Positions 47,990 through 59,319 of a stretch of DNA of 64,000 nucleotides are shown here, one piece after another (the stretch's first letter is position 1; every line of letters starts with the position of its first letter). The translations under genes were made by a program, and so were the position numbers. The DNA is taken from assembly GCF_963924675.1 (NCBI RefSeq), contig NC_089224.1, positions 45,055,158 to 45,119,157 on the forward strand, read 5' to 3'. The stretch comes from Phocoena phocoena (lineage: Eukaryota; Chordata; Mammalia; Artiodactyla; Phocoenidae). The notes below the pieces were generated by a model. It did not search any database and was not told the DNA's origin. It worked only from the letters and a program-made list of their open reading frames with translations.

Positions 47990-48242
47990 TAAAAACAAAC
48001 AATAAAATGGGCAGAGGACTTGAAGAGACATTTTTCCAAACGAGGTAATACAAATAGCCAACAGATACATGAAAATATGCTCTACATCATGAATCATCAG
48101 AGAAATGCAAATCAAAACCACAATGAGGTATCACCTCACACTTGTCAGAAAGGCAATTATCTAAAAGACAACAAATAAGTGTTGGCAAGGATGTGGAGAA
48201 AAGGGAACCCTTGTGCACTGTTTGTGGGACTGTAAATTGGTG
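47990..48242 (+). mobile_element. L1 ORF2 fragment, plus orientation, at inverted junction
   Basis: It reads like the ORF2 C-terminal region: aataaaatgggcagaggact, gaatcatcagagaaatgcaa, tgaggtatcacctcacactt and aagggaacccttgtgcactg. It is more diverged from the copy at 46860-47100 than expected of a recent duplicate. It ends abruptly at gtaaattggtg, where the sequence flips into a minus-strand L1. Confidence 0.85.
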
Positions 48243-48256
48243 CACCCACCAATTTA
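48233..48256. repeat. Perfect 10-bp inverted repeat at an L1/L1 inversion junction
   Basis: taaattggtg (48233-48242) and caccaattta (48247-48256) are exact reverse complements around a 4-nt spacer, cacc. The left arm belongs to plus-strand L1 ORF2. The right arm leads into minus-strand L1 ORF2. Confidence 0.9.
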
Positions 48257-48599
48257 TGGAGTGTCCTTCTTTGTCTCTGGTAATAGTCTTTATTTTAAAG
48301 TTTGTTTTATCTGAGATGAGAATTGCTACTCCAGCTTTCTCTTGATTTCCATTTGCATGGAATATCTTTTTCCTTCCTCTCACTTTCAGTGTGTATGTGT
48401 CCCTAGGTCAGAGGTGGGTCTCTTGTAGACAGCATATATATGGGTCTTGTTTTTGTATCCAGTCAGCCGGTCTACGTCTTCTTGTTGGATCATTTAATCC
48501 ATTTACATTAAGGTAGTTTGTGATATGTATTTCCTTTTACCATTTTCTTAATTGCTTTGGGTTTGTTATTGTAGGTCTTTTCCTTCTCCTGTGTTTCCT

Positions 48600-49690
48600 G
48601 CCTAGAGAATTTCCTTCAGCATTTGATGTTAAGCTGATTTGGTGTTGTTGAATTGTCTTAGCTTTTGCTTGTCTGTATAGGTTTTAATTTCTCCTTCGAA
48701 TCTGAATGAGATCCTTGCTGGGTAGAGTAATCTTGGTTGTAGATTTTTCCCTTTCATCCCTTTATTTCCTGCTACTCCCTTCTGGCTTGCAGAGTTCTTG
48801 CTAAAAGATAGCTGTTAACCTTATGGAGATTCCCTTGTATGTTATTTGTTGCTTTTCCCTTCTGCTTTTAATATTTTTTCTTTGTATTTAATTTTTGATA
48901 GTTTGATTAATATGTGTCTTGGGGCTTCCCTGGTGGTGCAGTGGTTGAGAGTCCACCTGCTGATACAGGGGACACAGGATCGTGCCCTGGTCTGGGAAGA
49001 TCCCACATGCCGCGGAGCGGCTAGGCCCGTGAGCCATGGCCGCTGAGCCTGCGTGTCTGGAGCCTGTGCTCCTCAACGGGAGAGGCCACAACAGTGAGAG
49101 GCCCGTGTACCACAAAAAAAAAAAAAATGTGTCTTGGCGTGTTTCTCCTTGGATTTATCCTGTATTGGAATCTTTGTTCTTCCTGGACTTGAGTGACTAT
49201 TTCCTTTCCCATGTTAGGGAAGTTTTCAACTATAATCTCTTCAAATATTTTCTCAGTCCATTTCTTTTTCTTTTCTTCTTCTGGGATCACTGTAATTCGA
49301 ATGTTGGTGTGTTTAATATTGTCCCAGAGGTCTCTGAGACTGTCCTCAATTGTTTTTTTTCTTTATTCTGCTCTGTGGTAGTTATTTCCATATTATCTTC
49401 CAGGTCACTTATCCATTCTTGTGCCTCAGTTATTCTGCTATAGATTCCTTCTAGAGAATTTTTAATTTCATTTATTGTGTTGTTCATCATTGTTTGTTTA
49501 CTCTTTAGTTCTTCTAGATCCTTGTTAAACACTTCTTATATTTTCTCCATTTCATTTCTAAGATTTTGGATCATCTTTACTATCATTACTCTTTTTCTGG
49601 TAGACTGCCTATTTTCTCTTCATTTGTTTGTTCTGGATGGTTTTTACTTTGCTCCTTCATCTGCTGCATATTTGTCTCTCTTCTCTTCTT
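48600..49690 (-). pseudogene. L1 ORF1 remnant split by SINE
   Basis: Pieces of ORF1p are readable: MFNKDLEELKSKQTMMNNTI, IYSRITEAQEWISDLEDNME (coiled coil, 49287-49532) and EKKKKWTEKIFEEIIVENFP with GKEIVTQVQEEQRFQYRINP (RRM region, 49130-49290). The CHR SINE at 48923-49126 then breaks the frame before the C-terminal domain. The initiator region near 49750 is degraded. Confidence 0.85.
48923..49126 (+). mobile_element. CHR-type tRNA-derived SINE in L1 ORF1
   Basis: This is the only CHR copy here oriented plus: it begins gggcttccctggtggtgcag and ends gtgagaggcccgtgtaccac plus an A-tail. The duplication atgtgtcttgg lies at 48912-48922 and 49127-49137. It postdates the host L1. Confidence 0.95.
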
Positions 49691-49699
49691 GCTTATCTT

Positions 49700-51603
49700 A
49701 CTGTGTTTGGGGTCTCCGTTTCTCAGGGTGCAAGTTTGTGGTTCCTGTTGTTTTTGGTGTCTGCCCCTAGGGGGTAAGTTTGGTTCAGTGGGTTGTGTAG
49801 GCTTCCTGGTGAAGGGGACTGGTGCCTGTGTTCTGGTGGATGAGGCTGGATCTTGTCTTTCTAGTGGGCAGGACTGTGTCTGGTGGTGTGTTTTGGGGTG
49901 TCTGAGAACTTATTAATATTTTAGGCAGCCTCTCTGCTAATGGGTGGGTTTGTGATCCTGTCCTACTAGTTGTTTGGCATGGGATGTGCAGCCCTGGAGC
50001 TTGCTGGTCATTGTGTGGAGCTGGGTCTTAGCATTGAGACAGAGATCTCTCACCTATTGATACTACATGTGGCCGGGAGCTCTCTGATGGTGTAATGTCC
50101 TGAACTCGCCTCCTCCACCTCAGAGGGACAGGCCTGACATCTTCCTGGAGCTCCAGGACCCTGTCAGCCATGCGACTCAGAAAAAAAAGGAGAAGAAAGA
50201 AAGATAAATAAATAAAGTTATTACAATAAAAAGTAAAAAAGAATATTAGTGATTTAAAGTAATTAAAAAAAAGTAGAGAGCAACCAAACCAATAAACAAA
50301 TCCACCAATTATAACAAGCTCTGAAAACTAGACTAAGTTAAACATAAAAATCAGAAACTAGTCAGTTGCAGACAGCAAACCCCAAGTCTACTATTGCTCC
50401 CAAAGTCCACTGCCTCAATTTTGGGATGATTCATTGTCTATTCAGGTATTCCATAGACCCAGGGTACATTAAGTTGACTGTGGTGGTTTAATCCGCTGCT
50501 CCGGAGGCTGCTGGGAGAAATTTCCCTTCTCTTCTTTGTTCGCCCCGCTCCTGTAGTTCAGCTTTGGATTTGGCCCCGCCTCTGTATGTAGGTCACCCTC
50601 TGGCGTCTGTTCTTCGCCCAGCCAGGAGGGGGTTAAAGGAGTGGCTGATTACGGAGCTCTGGCTCACTCAGGCCAGGGAGACGGAGGGTTATGGAATGTG
50701 GGGCGAGCCTGCGGCAGCAGAGGCCACCATGACTTTGCAACAGCCTGAGGCATGCCGTGTGTTCTCCTGGGGAAGTTGTCCCTGGATCACAAGGCCCTGG
50801 CAGTGGCGGGCTGTGCAGGCTCCCGGGAGGGGAGGTGTGGATAGTGACCTGTGCTTGCACACGGGCTTCTTGGCGGCTGCAGCAGCAACCTTAGCATTTC
50901 ATTCCCATCTCCGCTGTCTGCACTGATAGCCGCAGCTTGCACCCATCTCTGAAGCTTGTTTAGGCAGTGTTCTGAATCTCCTTTCCTTGTGCACACCAAA
51001 ACAATGGTCTCTTGCCTCTCAGGCAGTTCCACACTTTTTCCTGTACTCCCTCCTGGGTAGCTGTGGCGCACTAGCCCCCTTCAAGCTGTGTTACGCAGCC
51101 AGCCCCCTTTCTCTCCCTGAGATCTGAACTCTGAAGCTGGAGCCTCAGCTCCCATCCCCCACCCACCCCAGCAGGTGAGGAGACAAGCCTCTCAGGCTGG
51201 TGAGTGCTGGTTGGCACTGATCCTCTGTGTGGGAATCTCTCCACTTTGCCCTCTGCACTCCTGTTGTTGCACTCTCCTCCATTGCTCTGAAGCTTCCCCC
51301 CTGCCCACCCCCCATTTCCACCAGTGATGGGGCTTCCTAGTGTGTGGAAACTTTTCTTCCTTCCCAGCTCCCTTCCAGAGGTACAGGTCCCATCCCTATT
51401 CTTTTGTCTCTGGTTTTCCTTTTTTCCTTTGCCCTACCCAGGAACGTGGGGAGTTTCTTGCCATTTGGGAAGTCTGAGGTCTTCTGCCAGCATTCAGTAT
51501 GTGTTCTGTAGGAGTTGTTCCACATGTAGATGTATTTTTGATGTATTTGTGGGGAGGAAGGTGATATCCACGTCTTACTCCTCTGCCATCTTGAAGGTCC
51601 TCC
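49700..51603 (-). promoter_or_regulatory. L1 5'UTR (second 5'-complete copy)
   Basis: It is homologous to 4078-6290 but lacks the nested L1 fragment and the 16-bp CpG-rich duplication found there (the corresponding stretch near 50720 reads aggccaccatgactttgcaa). Many CpGs have become TpG/CpA. It therefore looks older or more heavily methylated than the copy at 6290. Confidence 0.7.
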
Positions 51604-51901
51604 CCTAACATTGGGTTTTGTTTGTTCTTCTTTCTCTAGTTCCTTTAAGTGTAAGGTTAGATTGTTTATTTGAGAGTTTTCTTGTTTCTTGAGGTAGGTT
51701 TGTATTGCTATAAACTTCTCTCTTAGAACTGCCTTTGCTGCATCTCATAGGTTTTGAGCGTCATGTTTTCGTTGTCATTTGTCTCTAGGTATTTTTTGAT
51801 TTCCTCCTTGGTTTCTTCAGTGATCTCTTGGTTATTTAGTAACGTATTGTTTAACCTCTATGTGTTTGTGTTTTTTACGTTTTTTTCCCTGTTATTTATT
51901 T

Positions 51902-52064
51902 ATTTTGCAGTACGTGGGCCTCTCACTGTTGTGGCCTCTCCCGTTGCGGAGCACAGGCTCTGGACGTGCAGGCTCAGCGGCCATGGCTCATGGTCCCAGC
52001 CGCTCCGCGGCACGTGGGATCTTCCCGGACCGGGGCATGAACCACTGCACCACCAGGGAAGCCC
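51902..52064 (-). mobile_element. CHR SINE with internal 34-bp deletion
   Basis: It is flanked by tccctgttatttattt (from 51886) and tccctgtgatttattt (52065-52080), one mismatch. Compared with the copy at 14632-14854 it lacks about 34 bp between gcatgaacc and actgcacc. The deletion ends share the microhomology aacc. The A-tail is short (plus-strand tattt). Confidence 0.9.
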
Positions 52065-52100
52065 TCCCTGTGATTTATTTTTAATCTCATAGCACTGTGG

Positions 52101-53721
52101 TCAGAAAAGGCTTGATATGATTTCAATTTTCTTAAATTTACTGAGGCTTGATTTGTGACCCAAGATGTGATCTATCCTGGGGAATGTTCCGTGTGCACTT
52201 GAGAAAAAAGTGTATTCTGCTGTTTTTGATGGAATGTCCCATAAATATAAATTAAATCTTATCTGGTATATTGTGTCATTTAAAGCTTTTGTTTTCTTAT
52301 TAATTTGCTGCCTGGTTGATCTGTCCATTGGTGTAAGTGAGGTGATAAAGTCCCCCACTATTATTGTGTTACTGTCAGTTTCCTCTTTTATAGCTGTTAG
52401 CATTCACTATGTATTGAGGCGCTCCTATGTTGGGTGAATATATATTTATAATTGGTATATCTTCTTCCTGGATTGATCCCTTGATCATTATGTAGTGTCC
52501 TTCCTTTTCTCTTATAGCATTCTTTATTTTAAAGTCTTTTTTGTCTGATATGAGGATTGCTACTCCAGCTTTCTTTTGATTTCCATTTGCGTGGAATCTC
52601 TTTTTCCATCCCTTCACTTTCAGTCTGTATGTGCCCCTAGGTCTGAAGTGAGTCCCTTGTAGACAGCATATAGATGAGTCTTATTCTTGTATCCATCCAG
52701 CAAGCCTGTGTCTTTTGGTTGGACCATTTAATCCATCTACATTTAAGGTAATTATTGATATGTATGTTCCTATTACCATTTTCTTAATTGTTATGGGTTT
52801 GTTTTTGTAGGTCCTTTTCTTCTCTTGTGTTTCCCACTTAGAGAAGTTCCTTTCGCATTTGTTGTAGAGCTGGTTTGGTCGTGCTGAATTCTCTTAGCTT
52901 TTGCTTGTCTCTAAAGCTTTTGATTTCTCCATCGAATCTGAATTAGGTCCTTGCTGGGTAGCGTAATCTTGGTTTAGGTTCTTCCCTTTCATCACTTTAA
53001 ATATATCATACCACTCCCTTCTGGCTTTTAGAGTTTCTGCTGAGAAATCAGGTGTTAACCTTATGGGAGTTCCCTTGTATATTATTTGTCATGTTTCCCT
53101 TGTTGCTTTCAATAATTTTTCTTTGTCTTTAATTTTTGTCAATATAATTTGTATGTGTCTCAGTGTGTTTCTCCTTGGGTTTATCCTGCCTTGGACTCTC
53201 TGCACTTCCTGACTTGGGTGGCTATTTCCTTTCCCATGTTAGAGAAGTTTTTGACTATAATCTCTTCAGATACTTTCTTGGGTCCTTTCTCTCTCTCTTC
53301 TCCTTCTGGGACCTCGATAATGTGAATGTTTTTGTGTTTAGTATTGTCCCAGAGATCTCTTAGGCTGTCTTGATTTCTTTTCATTCCTTTCTCTTTATTC
53401 TGTTCCACAGCAGTGAATTCCACCATTCTGTCTTCCTAGGTCACTTATCTGTTCTTCTGCCCCAACTATTCTGCTATGGACTCCTTCTAGTATATTTTTC
53501 ATTTCAGTTATTGTATTTTGCATCTCTGTTTGTTTGTTCTTTAATTCTTCTAGGTCTTTGTTAAACATTTCTTGCATCTTCTCGATCTTTGCCTCCATTC
53601 TTTTTCTGAGGTCCTGGATCATCTTCACTATCATTCTGAATTCTTCTTCTGGAAGGTTGCCTATCTCTACTTCATTTAGTTGGTTTTCTGGGGTTTTATC
53701 TTGTTCCCTCATCTGGTACAT
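52101..53721 (-). pseudogene. Old L1 ORF1 and ORF2 N-terminal remnants
   Basis: ORF2 endonuclease pieces: GWKKRFHANGNQKKAGVAIL at 52375-52617 and NTIIVGDFITSLTPMDRSTR with EYTFFSSAHGTFPRIDHILG at 52101-52403. ORF1 pieces: QMREQDKTPENQLNEVEIGN, RKRMEAKIEKMQEMFNKDLE (coiled coil) at 53395-53721 and NQDSLRDLWDNTKHKNIHII at 53181-53426. All frames are separated by shifts or stops. Confidence 0.85.
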
Positions 53722-53919
53722 ATCCTCTGCCTTTTTATTTTGTCTGTCTTTCTGTGAATGTGGTTTTCATTCCATGGGCTGCAGGATTGTAGTTCTTCTT
53801 GCTTTTGCTGTCTGCCCTCTGGTGGATGAAGCTATCTCTAAGATCCTGCTAGTGTTGGAGGGTCTCCTGCAGAGGTGGGGGGCGTCTGTGGCTCACTGCA
53901 GGGACAAGGATACTGGCAG

Positions 53920-54055
53920 CAGAATGTAAACTTCTTGAAGGCAGAGATTTTGGTTTATCTTACCCATGGCTGTATTCCCAGTTCCTACAACAGAATCTGG
54001 CAGATAGGAGAAACTTGATAAATATTTTTTGAATGAGTGAATGACTAAATCTGCA
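53920..54055 (+). mobile_element. L2 LINE 3' end
   Basis: atgtaaacttcttgaaggca, gagattttggtttatcttac, ggctgtattcccagttccta and gaatgagtgaatgac give the L2 3' end in sense orientation. It directly abuts the old L1. Confidence 0.75.
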
Positions 54056-55029
54056 GACTGTTTTTGGTCTGTGGTCTGGGCTTCCAATTTGTGCCTACTG
54101 ATTTACCCTGAAAGTTTCATGGTACAACCCAGAGTAAGTAGACATGTTAGAGTTTGGGCAGTGAACACCTAAACTCTTACTGTGTAAGAAAGTCAGGTAA
54201 TCAAACAACATCATCCACAGTCTTCAGAGAGCATTGCTGTTAGTATAGTGTCCTTCATGCAAAAGTAAAGCATACCCAACAATGTCAAATTCATTATTTT
54301 ATTCACTCCATTTTGATTCGATGCTTATTGAATGACAAAGTTTAGAGTTTAAGCTACTCAGAATAAATCTATTACCTACAGTATTGAACTTCAAGTAAGT
54401 AGTATCTAAAAGAAGTATAGTTCCTTTGGAGGTTGGGAAATGAAAATAAAATAAATGTAAAAGAGTAAGGCGGGAGCAAAGATTAAGACTGATCTTTGTG
54501 AAGGAAGTTAATTCACAGAGATAGTTTATCTCAAAGTCTTATCTCACCTCTTTAGTCAGCTTACATATTTCACAATTTTGGTTGCTATTGTTAAGAACTC
54601 AGCTCAGTTCTATCTTTCTGTCCTTCTACTTTTTGTTCAGAAAATGTTCAGAGAAGGACAACTAAATTTAAAAGTTGAAATTCAGGTTAAAAAAATGATA
54701 TCCTCTGATCTAAGAACAGGCTAAACAACCAAAATACTTCAACCTAAATATGATCAGTAACCATAATGAAATAAAGGACGTAAGGTAGATGAATATACAT
54801 TTAATTAATATTATACCAGAGATGCCCTGGAGTTTGGAATAGTTTTTAATAGGAGCAAATATATGAAATACACTTTATGCCTGGGTAGTACAGTTTGTAG
54901 TTCATTGCCACAAGAAGTAAGCAATGAAAATATAAAAAAACTCAAAAAAGATGAATAGCTAGATGGAAATAGACCCTTAATAAGTTGTGGAAAGCAAATT
55001 GTTTGGATACATTCTTTGCCCTTTTGAAG
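54056..55029. other. Low-copy AT-rich DNA
   Basis: No gene, RNA or nameable repeat is recognised. Confidence 0.5.
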
Positions 55030-55500
55030 TAGGTACCAGGCAGGGTTTGGTCAGGAAAACAGCAATCTGTAGGTATTTCAACCAAGAAGGAATTTAATTT
55101 AGGGAATTACAAAACATTGGAAGGCAAGAAAAATCAGAGGAACTACCATTTAATTCAGGAAATCAGAAAGTACAGGAGTTGTAAGGAACCTCCTTTGGTT
55201 ATATCAGCTGCCTGCGGTGCCGAAGAGGATGATTTGCAGGAGGGCCCTCAGAAGTCACTGGCAGAACCTCAAGTCCCTGTCAGCCAAAGACTGTCTGCAT
55301 CTGGCTACTGCCAAAGCAATAATGGTGGCTTCTCTTTCACCTTCCAGATCTCATACAAGTGTCTCTTATTGGAGGATCCTAAACCAGAACTCACATGAGG
55401 TCTAGGAAATGTAGTCTTCAGGCTTCTAGGCTCTGCTTCCAGAAGAGCACAGAAAGGCAGCAGGAAGCATGCTGAAATACCAACAAAAATCAGGCCCCAA
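55030..55500 (-). mobile_element. Possible old LTR-like repeat
   Basis: The order ccaggcagggtttggtcagg, aaggaatttaatttagggaa, ctcttattggaggatcctaa and gaaatgtagtcttcaggctt resembles a known interspersed repeat class, probably an LTR in antisense. The 93-codon plus frame at 55117-55398 falls inside it and is not a supported gene. Confidence 0.4.
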
Positions 55501-56699
55501 GTTGAAGCCAGTGGGAATAGCAGTGCTTTCCATCTGCTTCTGCCATCAAACTAGATCCATTCAGACTGGACCAGATAGCTCCAATATGACCCAGCATTTG
55601 AATCTTCTGTTCTTATGAAACAACCAGGCATTCCTCGAACCACCAATGGGTTTAATAATCTTTTCTTTATGGCATTTTCATTCTATAAGTAAGATGATCA
55701 CACAAAAGCACACACAAATCTTTTTACTAAAATTAGTTGACTTAGTGATTAACTCCGCTGAAGGGTCTTGCTAAATATGGACACCTCTCAATTGATATCA
55801 CCACTAAGAATAAGAATAGGGAGCAGTGGGGGAAGGGTTTTAGAAACAAAGAGATAAGTTCTTTATACGGCAGACTGAAATTTTACCAGACCAGATTAAT
55901 CTCGGTAAAACTTGTATTACACTATATACTAGCAGTGTCCTCTCCCTCAGTTCTAAAGCCTTTCTGTCCTGTGACTCAGTAGCCTACACAAAGGGGCTGT
56001 TGCACAGTAGTCAGAGTAGTCAGGGGCAGGAAGTGCTTGCTCGCTTTTGCTGTGTTTGGAATAACCACTCCACATAAAGGGGTGACTCACTCTTCCCTCT
56101 TGCCAGCCCCGAGCTTGCTTCCACCTCCCACTACCGCTTGCTGGCTGTGCTCTTCTTGGCTGATGAGGCCTTCCCCCAGGTTTGTGGACTTTGTTCCACA
56201 AGTCCAGGTTTGTGGAACCTGGCACCTCACCTCCCTGAATGACGAGGCTTCCTGAGGTGGGTTGCTCTGCAGATTGGGACCTGAAGGTGACCACCAGTTT
56301 GCCTGACCTACTGTCCAAGGGTTATGATTCAAAGACAAGAAGCTGGGCTTTCACCTCTGTTCCTCAAACAGTACAAAGGGAAATGGAATCATCTGATTTC
56401 CCTACTCCTCTTTAGAATAAACGTGAGAACTGAAAAGGTACGAGTACTTAATTTTCATTGGTTTTAGAAAAGCATTTTGCTGCTAGAAATTCCAGTAGCT
56501 GTCAGGTTCATTTTGGTGAATTTAGCAGTGTTTATCGCAGTGTGGGGCAGATGGATGCTCAGAAAATACTTATTTCTGGTGGATATGCCTCTTATCTGGA
56601 TGGAAGCCATCATAGAGTAATAACCTCACTTCAGAGATGCTTCAAGAGGAAGAATCTACTCTTCCTTTAGTAAAATCCATTACCAGATTCAATATTAAG
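55501..56699. other. Low-copy DNA with a compact direct/inverted repeat
   Basis: No gene is recognised. Overlapping open frames on both strands around 55953-56338 (up to 121 codons) lie in moderately GC-rich DNA. They lack a recognisable domain or splice context. See the repeat at 56176-56217. Confidence 0.45.
56176..56217. repeat. 13-bp direct repeat sharing an inverted copy between the repeats
   Basis: ccaggtttgtgga occurs at 56176-56188 and 56204-56216. Between them ttccacaa (56194-56201) is the reverse complement of ttgtggaa (56210-56217), and its tccacaa also pairs with ttgtgga (56182-56188). Two mutually exclusive hairpins are possible. Confidence 0.85.
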
Positions 56700-57025
56700 G
56701 AGACTGTGGTTACGGAAAAATAAAGGACTTCAGAACTAACAGACATGGGTTTGAGATTGGGAACTCTGGGCAAGTCCCTTAAATTCTTATCAAATAAATA
56801 CAGCACGGTGCTAACGGAGTTTTGGAGTCAGACAGGCTTCTGCTAGAACCTCAGTGGACCACTTACCAGCCACATGACTTTTGGTGATTTATTTCTCCAC
56901 CTTTAACTTCCTTATGTAATAGAGTAACAATGAAATTTTCCTCTGAAGCTTGTGACAGGGTTAAATAAGATAATGTGAGCTATTTCCTAGAGCCTGGGAC
57001 ACATTAGTATTCAGTAAATTTTATT
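56700..57025 (+). mobile_element. MIR SINE
   Basis: MIR order in sense: ttttggagtcagacaggctt, accacttaccagccacatga, tgacagggttaaataagata, agcctgggacacattagtat and cagtaaattt. A truncated MIR-like start (gactctgggcaagtccctta-type) immediately precedes it at about 56755. Confidence 0.75.
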
Positions 57026-57839
57026 TATTCCCTGAACCCGTTTCCTAACTTGGAAAAGGGGAAGAATAAAACATGCCATATTCTGCTACAAAGGGATGTT
57101 ATGGATTAATATGGAGCTATATGGAGCAAGTATTTCCCAGTGTGACTTATAAGCATTATCTAACTCCCTCTTGGCAATAAACCCATTCCTTTTTTCCATT
57201 GTCTGAATGTGGGCTTACTGCTGTTATTGTTTAGCATAGTCTTTGGTAATTTGCACATAAATTTAACAGGTCTTCACTCAGAATACCTATAGCACATGGT
57301 TACTTACATTAATGCGTATGACAAACCTGCATGTGTTCAAGGAGAATTATCCTTAGATATTTCACCATTGAGTGTTCACATTGTCAGCTTCCCCTCATTC
57401 TGGGGTATTTAGGGGAACAGAGATCTACCATAGTGGTATGGCTCAATCAATATTGGGTGGTCTCAGGACTGACACTTATTAAAACCGGACCCTTCCCGGA
57501 TTATATTGGTGATAGAATGACCTGCTCATGTTAGAGCAAAGCTCCTCTTGCTCCACCTTCCCTTTCAGGAACCCAGTTAGCCTTCTCTGGTTGCCCTGCT
57601 AAATAAAAATGCTCTGGGGGATTTGGAGAAGAGTTGGTGTGAATGGGTTTATATATTACCCAGATTGCCTCATTATTACTCATAGTCAATTGGAAAATTT
57701 CCAACCTTTTTCTGCTTGATCCTAGCTACCTAAGGGATTCAAACTGACATCTGCTATCAAAGCCCATCTGGAAAGAGCATGTCTGAGAATTAGGTTTCAT
57801 TCAACAAACATTAAGCAGTAATCATTAGTAATAAGGGGG

Positions 57840-58060
57840 TGGTGTGGAGTAGAATAAAGTTTTTCTCGCTTCAGAAAAAGATTGGTTTAGGTTCAAATCC
57901 CAACTCTGCCACTACTATCTGTATGCCTCTGGGCATGTTACTCTTAGAGCATCGCTTACTAATCTATAAAATAAAACATCTCTTTACAATGTTGTGAGGA
58001 ATAATAAAGATTTTTTATACATAAAACTCTCTAGTAGTAATGTTTTCAATACATGGAAAC
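57840..58060 (+). mobile_element. MIR SINE
   Basis: ggtttaggttcaaatcccaa, ctctgccactactatctgta, ctgggcatgttactcttaga and aatgttgtgaggaataataa follow the MIR consensus. Confidence 0.75.
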
Positions 58061-59319
58061 TATTATTAGTATTGTTGTCTTAATATCCTGAACTTTCCTA
58101 GCAAAAGGAAATGCTCAGAGAAATTGACCAGATTTTCTTTAGGTGTCACTATCACATAAGGTTGTTGTATTAAAGAGAGAAAATGGAAAGTGCTTTGTAA
58201 AGCCACAAATATAAAGTTACTATGGTTATTTAAAGAAAAGGCACTTGAGATCCAAGAGACACTGAAGGCTATACCACATAGGGTGATCTCTCTTTCTTTG
58301 TTAGAAAATAGGACAGGAAGACAAGCAAGGCATTAGCTGAAGGCATAACCAAGATTCATTTTTTACATACTTTTTGGATTGATCCATCTTTAGTATGTAG
58401 TAACTATGGCATTTCTAAAAGAAACTTTGGTGGTGTTTATTTATGTGTACCTGTGTGTGCATGTGTGAGTGTATTGTGTCTCTGTGGGCACGTTAAAATA
58501 TTTTTATTTGGGTGAACAGTTTTCATTTTATTGATTCTAAAAGAAAGATTAGGACACAGGAAGGAAGAGCAAAGGTAGATTTTACTCATATCTTACTTAA
58601 AAGAGTTCAAGGAAATTGACCATAATAACATAAAAAATGAAGCAAAAAAATATCTTAATATCACTAGCTGAATGTATTTACACATTACGCCCAAGATGTA
58701 CAAGGCTTAGAAAATTGCTCACATTAATACAGAGTAATTCAATGTATTCTTTATCTCTGAGTAGTGATTAACTTTTAAAAAGTTGAATTTCTTTACTAAT
58801 CTGGAAAACCCCACACTTATTTGGAGGGCATTTATTCTCAGTAAACTGTCTTAATTAAAATTCCGGCATTGGAATTGGCTGTGGCAAGACAGGCCATGTG
58901 ACAAAGAGGTAAACAGATTACCTGGATAATTTGATCAGTAAAGATCAATGATGTATGTATGTAACTCAGTCCCCCAAATTTTGTGGTGTTATTTGCCTGC
59001 CTTGCCCAGGTAATTACATCAAATTGCCACATCATTTGGCTGTGTAGACATGGTGAAGATTTTAGCTCATGCTCAGCGGGTTAAGAAAGCCTGACTTGCA
59101 TAATTGTTATTCTGCTTTTAAAACATCTGTCTATGAATGCTTAACTGAATAATTTGCCTGAACTTGCTTTTTGGAGTTTCTGATGTGGGTTGATATTCAT
59201 GACTATGGCACTTTACAAGCCTACTGAGAAATATCCTTCTTAAAGTTCTTCCTCTCTCCCTCCCTCTCTTCTCCCATGTTTCCTCCCTTCTTTTTTTATT
59301 TTCTTCCAGTTCTTTTTCA
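58061..59319. other. Low-copy DNA including a candidate conserved element
   Basis: No gene is recognised. A short gt-rich stretch lies at 58446-58485. 58830-59190 is repeat-free by eye and unusually dense in regulatory-type words (see findings). Confidence 0.5.

Larger units (their letters stand above)
48247..51603 (-). mobile_element. L1 LINE with complete 5' end, 3' part missing
   Basis: In sense it runs from 51603 (5' end, with gccatcttg motif at 51585-51593 on the plus strand) through 5'UTR (about 49700-51603) and ORF1 (about 48600-49690) into the ORF2 endonuclease, stopping at 48247. Most of ORF2 and the 3'UTR are absent, which is not how target-primed truncation works (that removes the 5' end). 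A rearrangement therefore removed them. A CHR SINE interrupts ORF1 at 48923-49126. Confidence 0.88.
51604..53915 (-). mobile_element. Older L1 fragment (ORF2 N-terminal half and ORF1)
   Basis: Minus-strand L1 sequence runs from ORF1 (about 53900) into ORF2 and stops at 51604, directly against the 5' end of the neighbouring L1. It is more diverged than that neighbour. The likely history is that the 48247-51603 L1 inserted into ORF2 of this one. The rest of the older ORF2 is not found in minus orientation on the other side. Confidence 0.85.

Noticed and set aside
46505..51603. Classical twin-priming 5' inversion of one L1
   Set aside because: Twin priming gives an inverted 5' piece followed by a sense 3' piece. 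Here the order at the junction is the opposite and the two sides appear to differ in age.
55953..56338. GC-richer segment with a 121-codon minus frame and alternative frames on both strands
   Set aside because: Considered as an exon, but no splice sites with a consistent frame and no recognised protein family; left as unannotated DNA.
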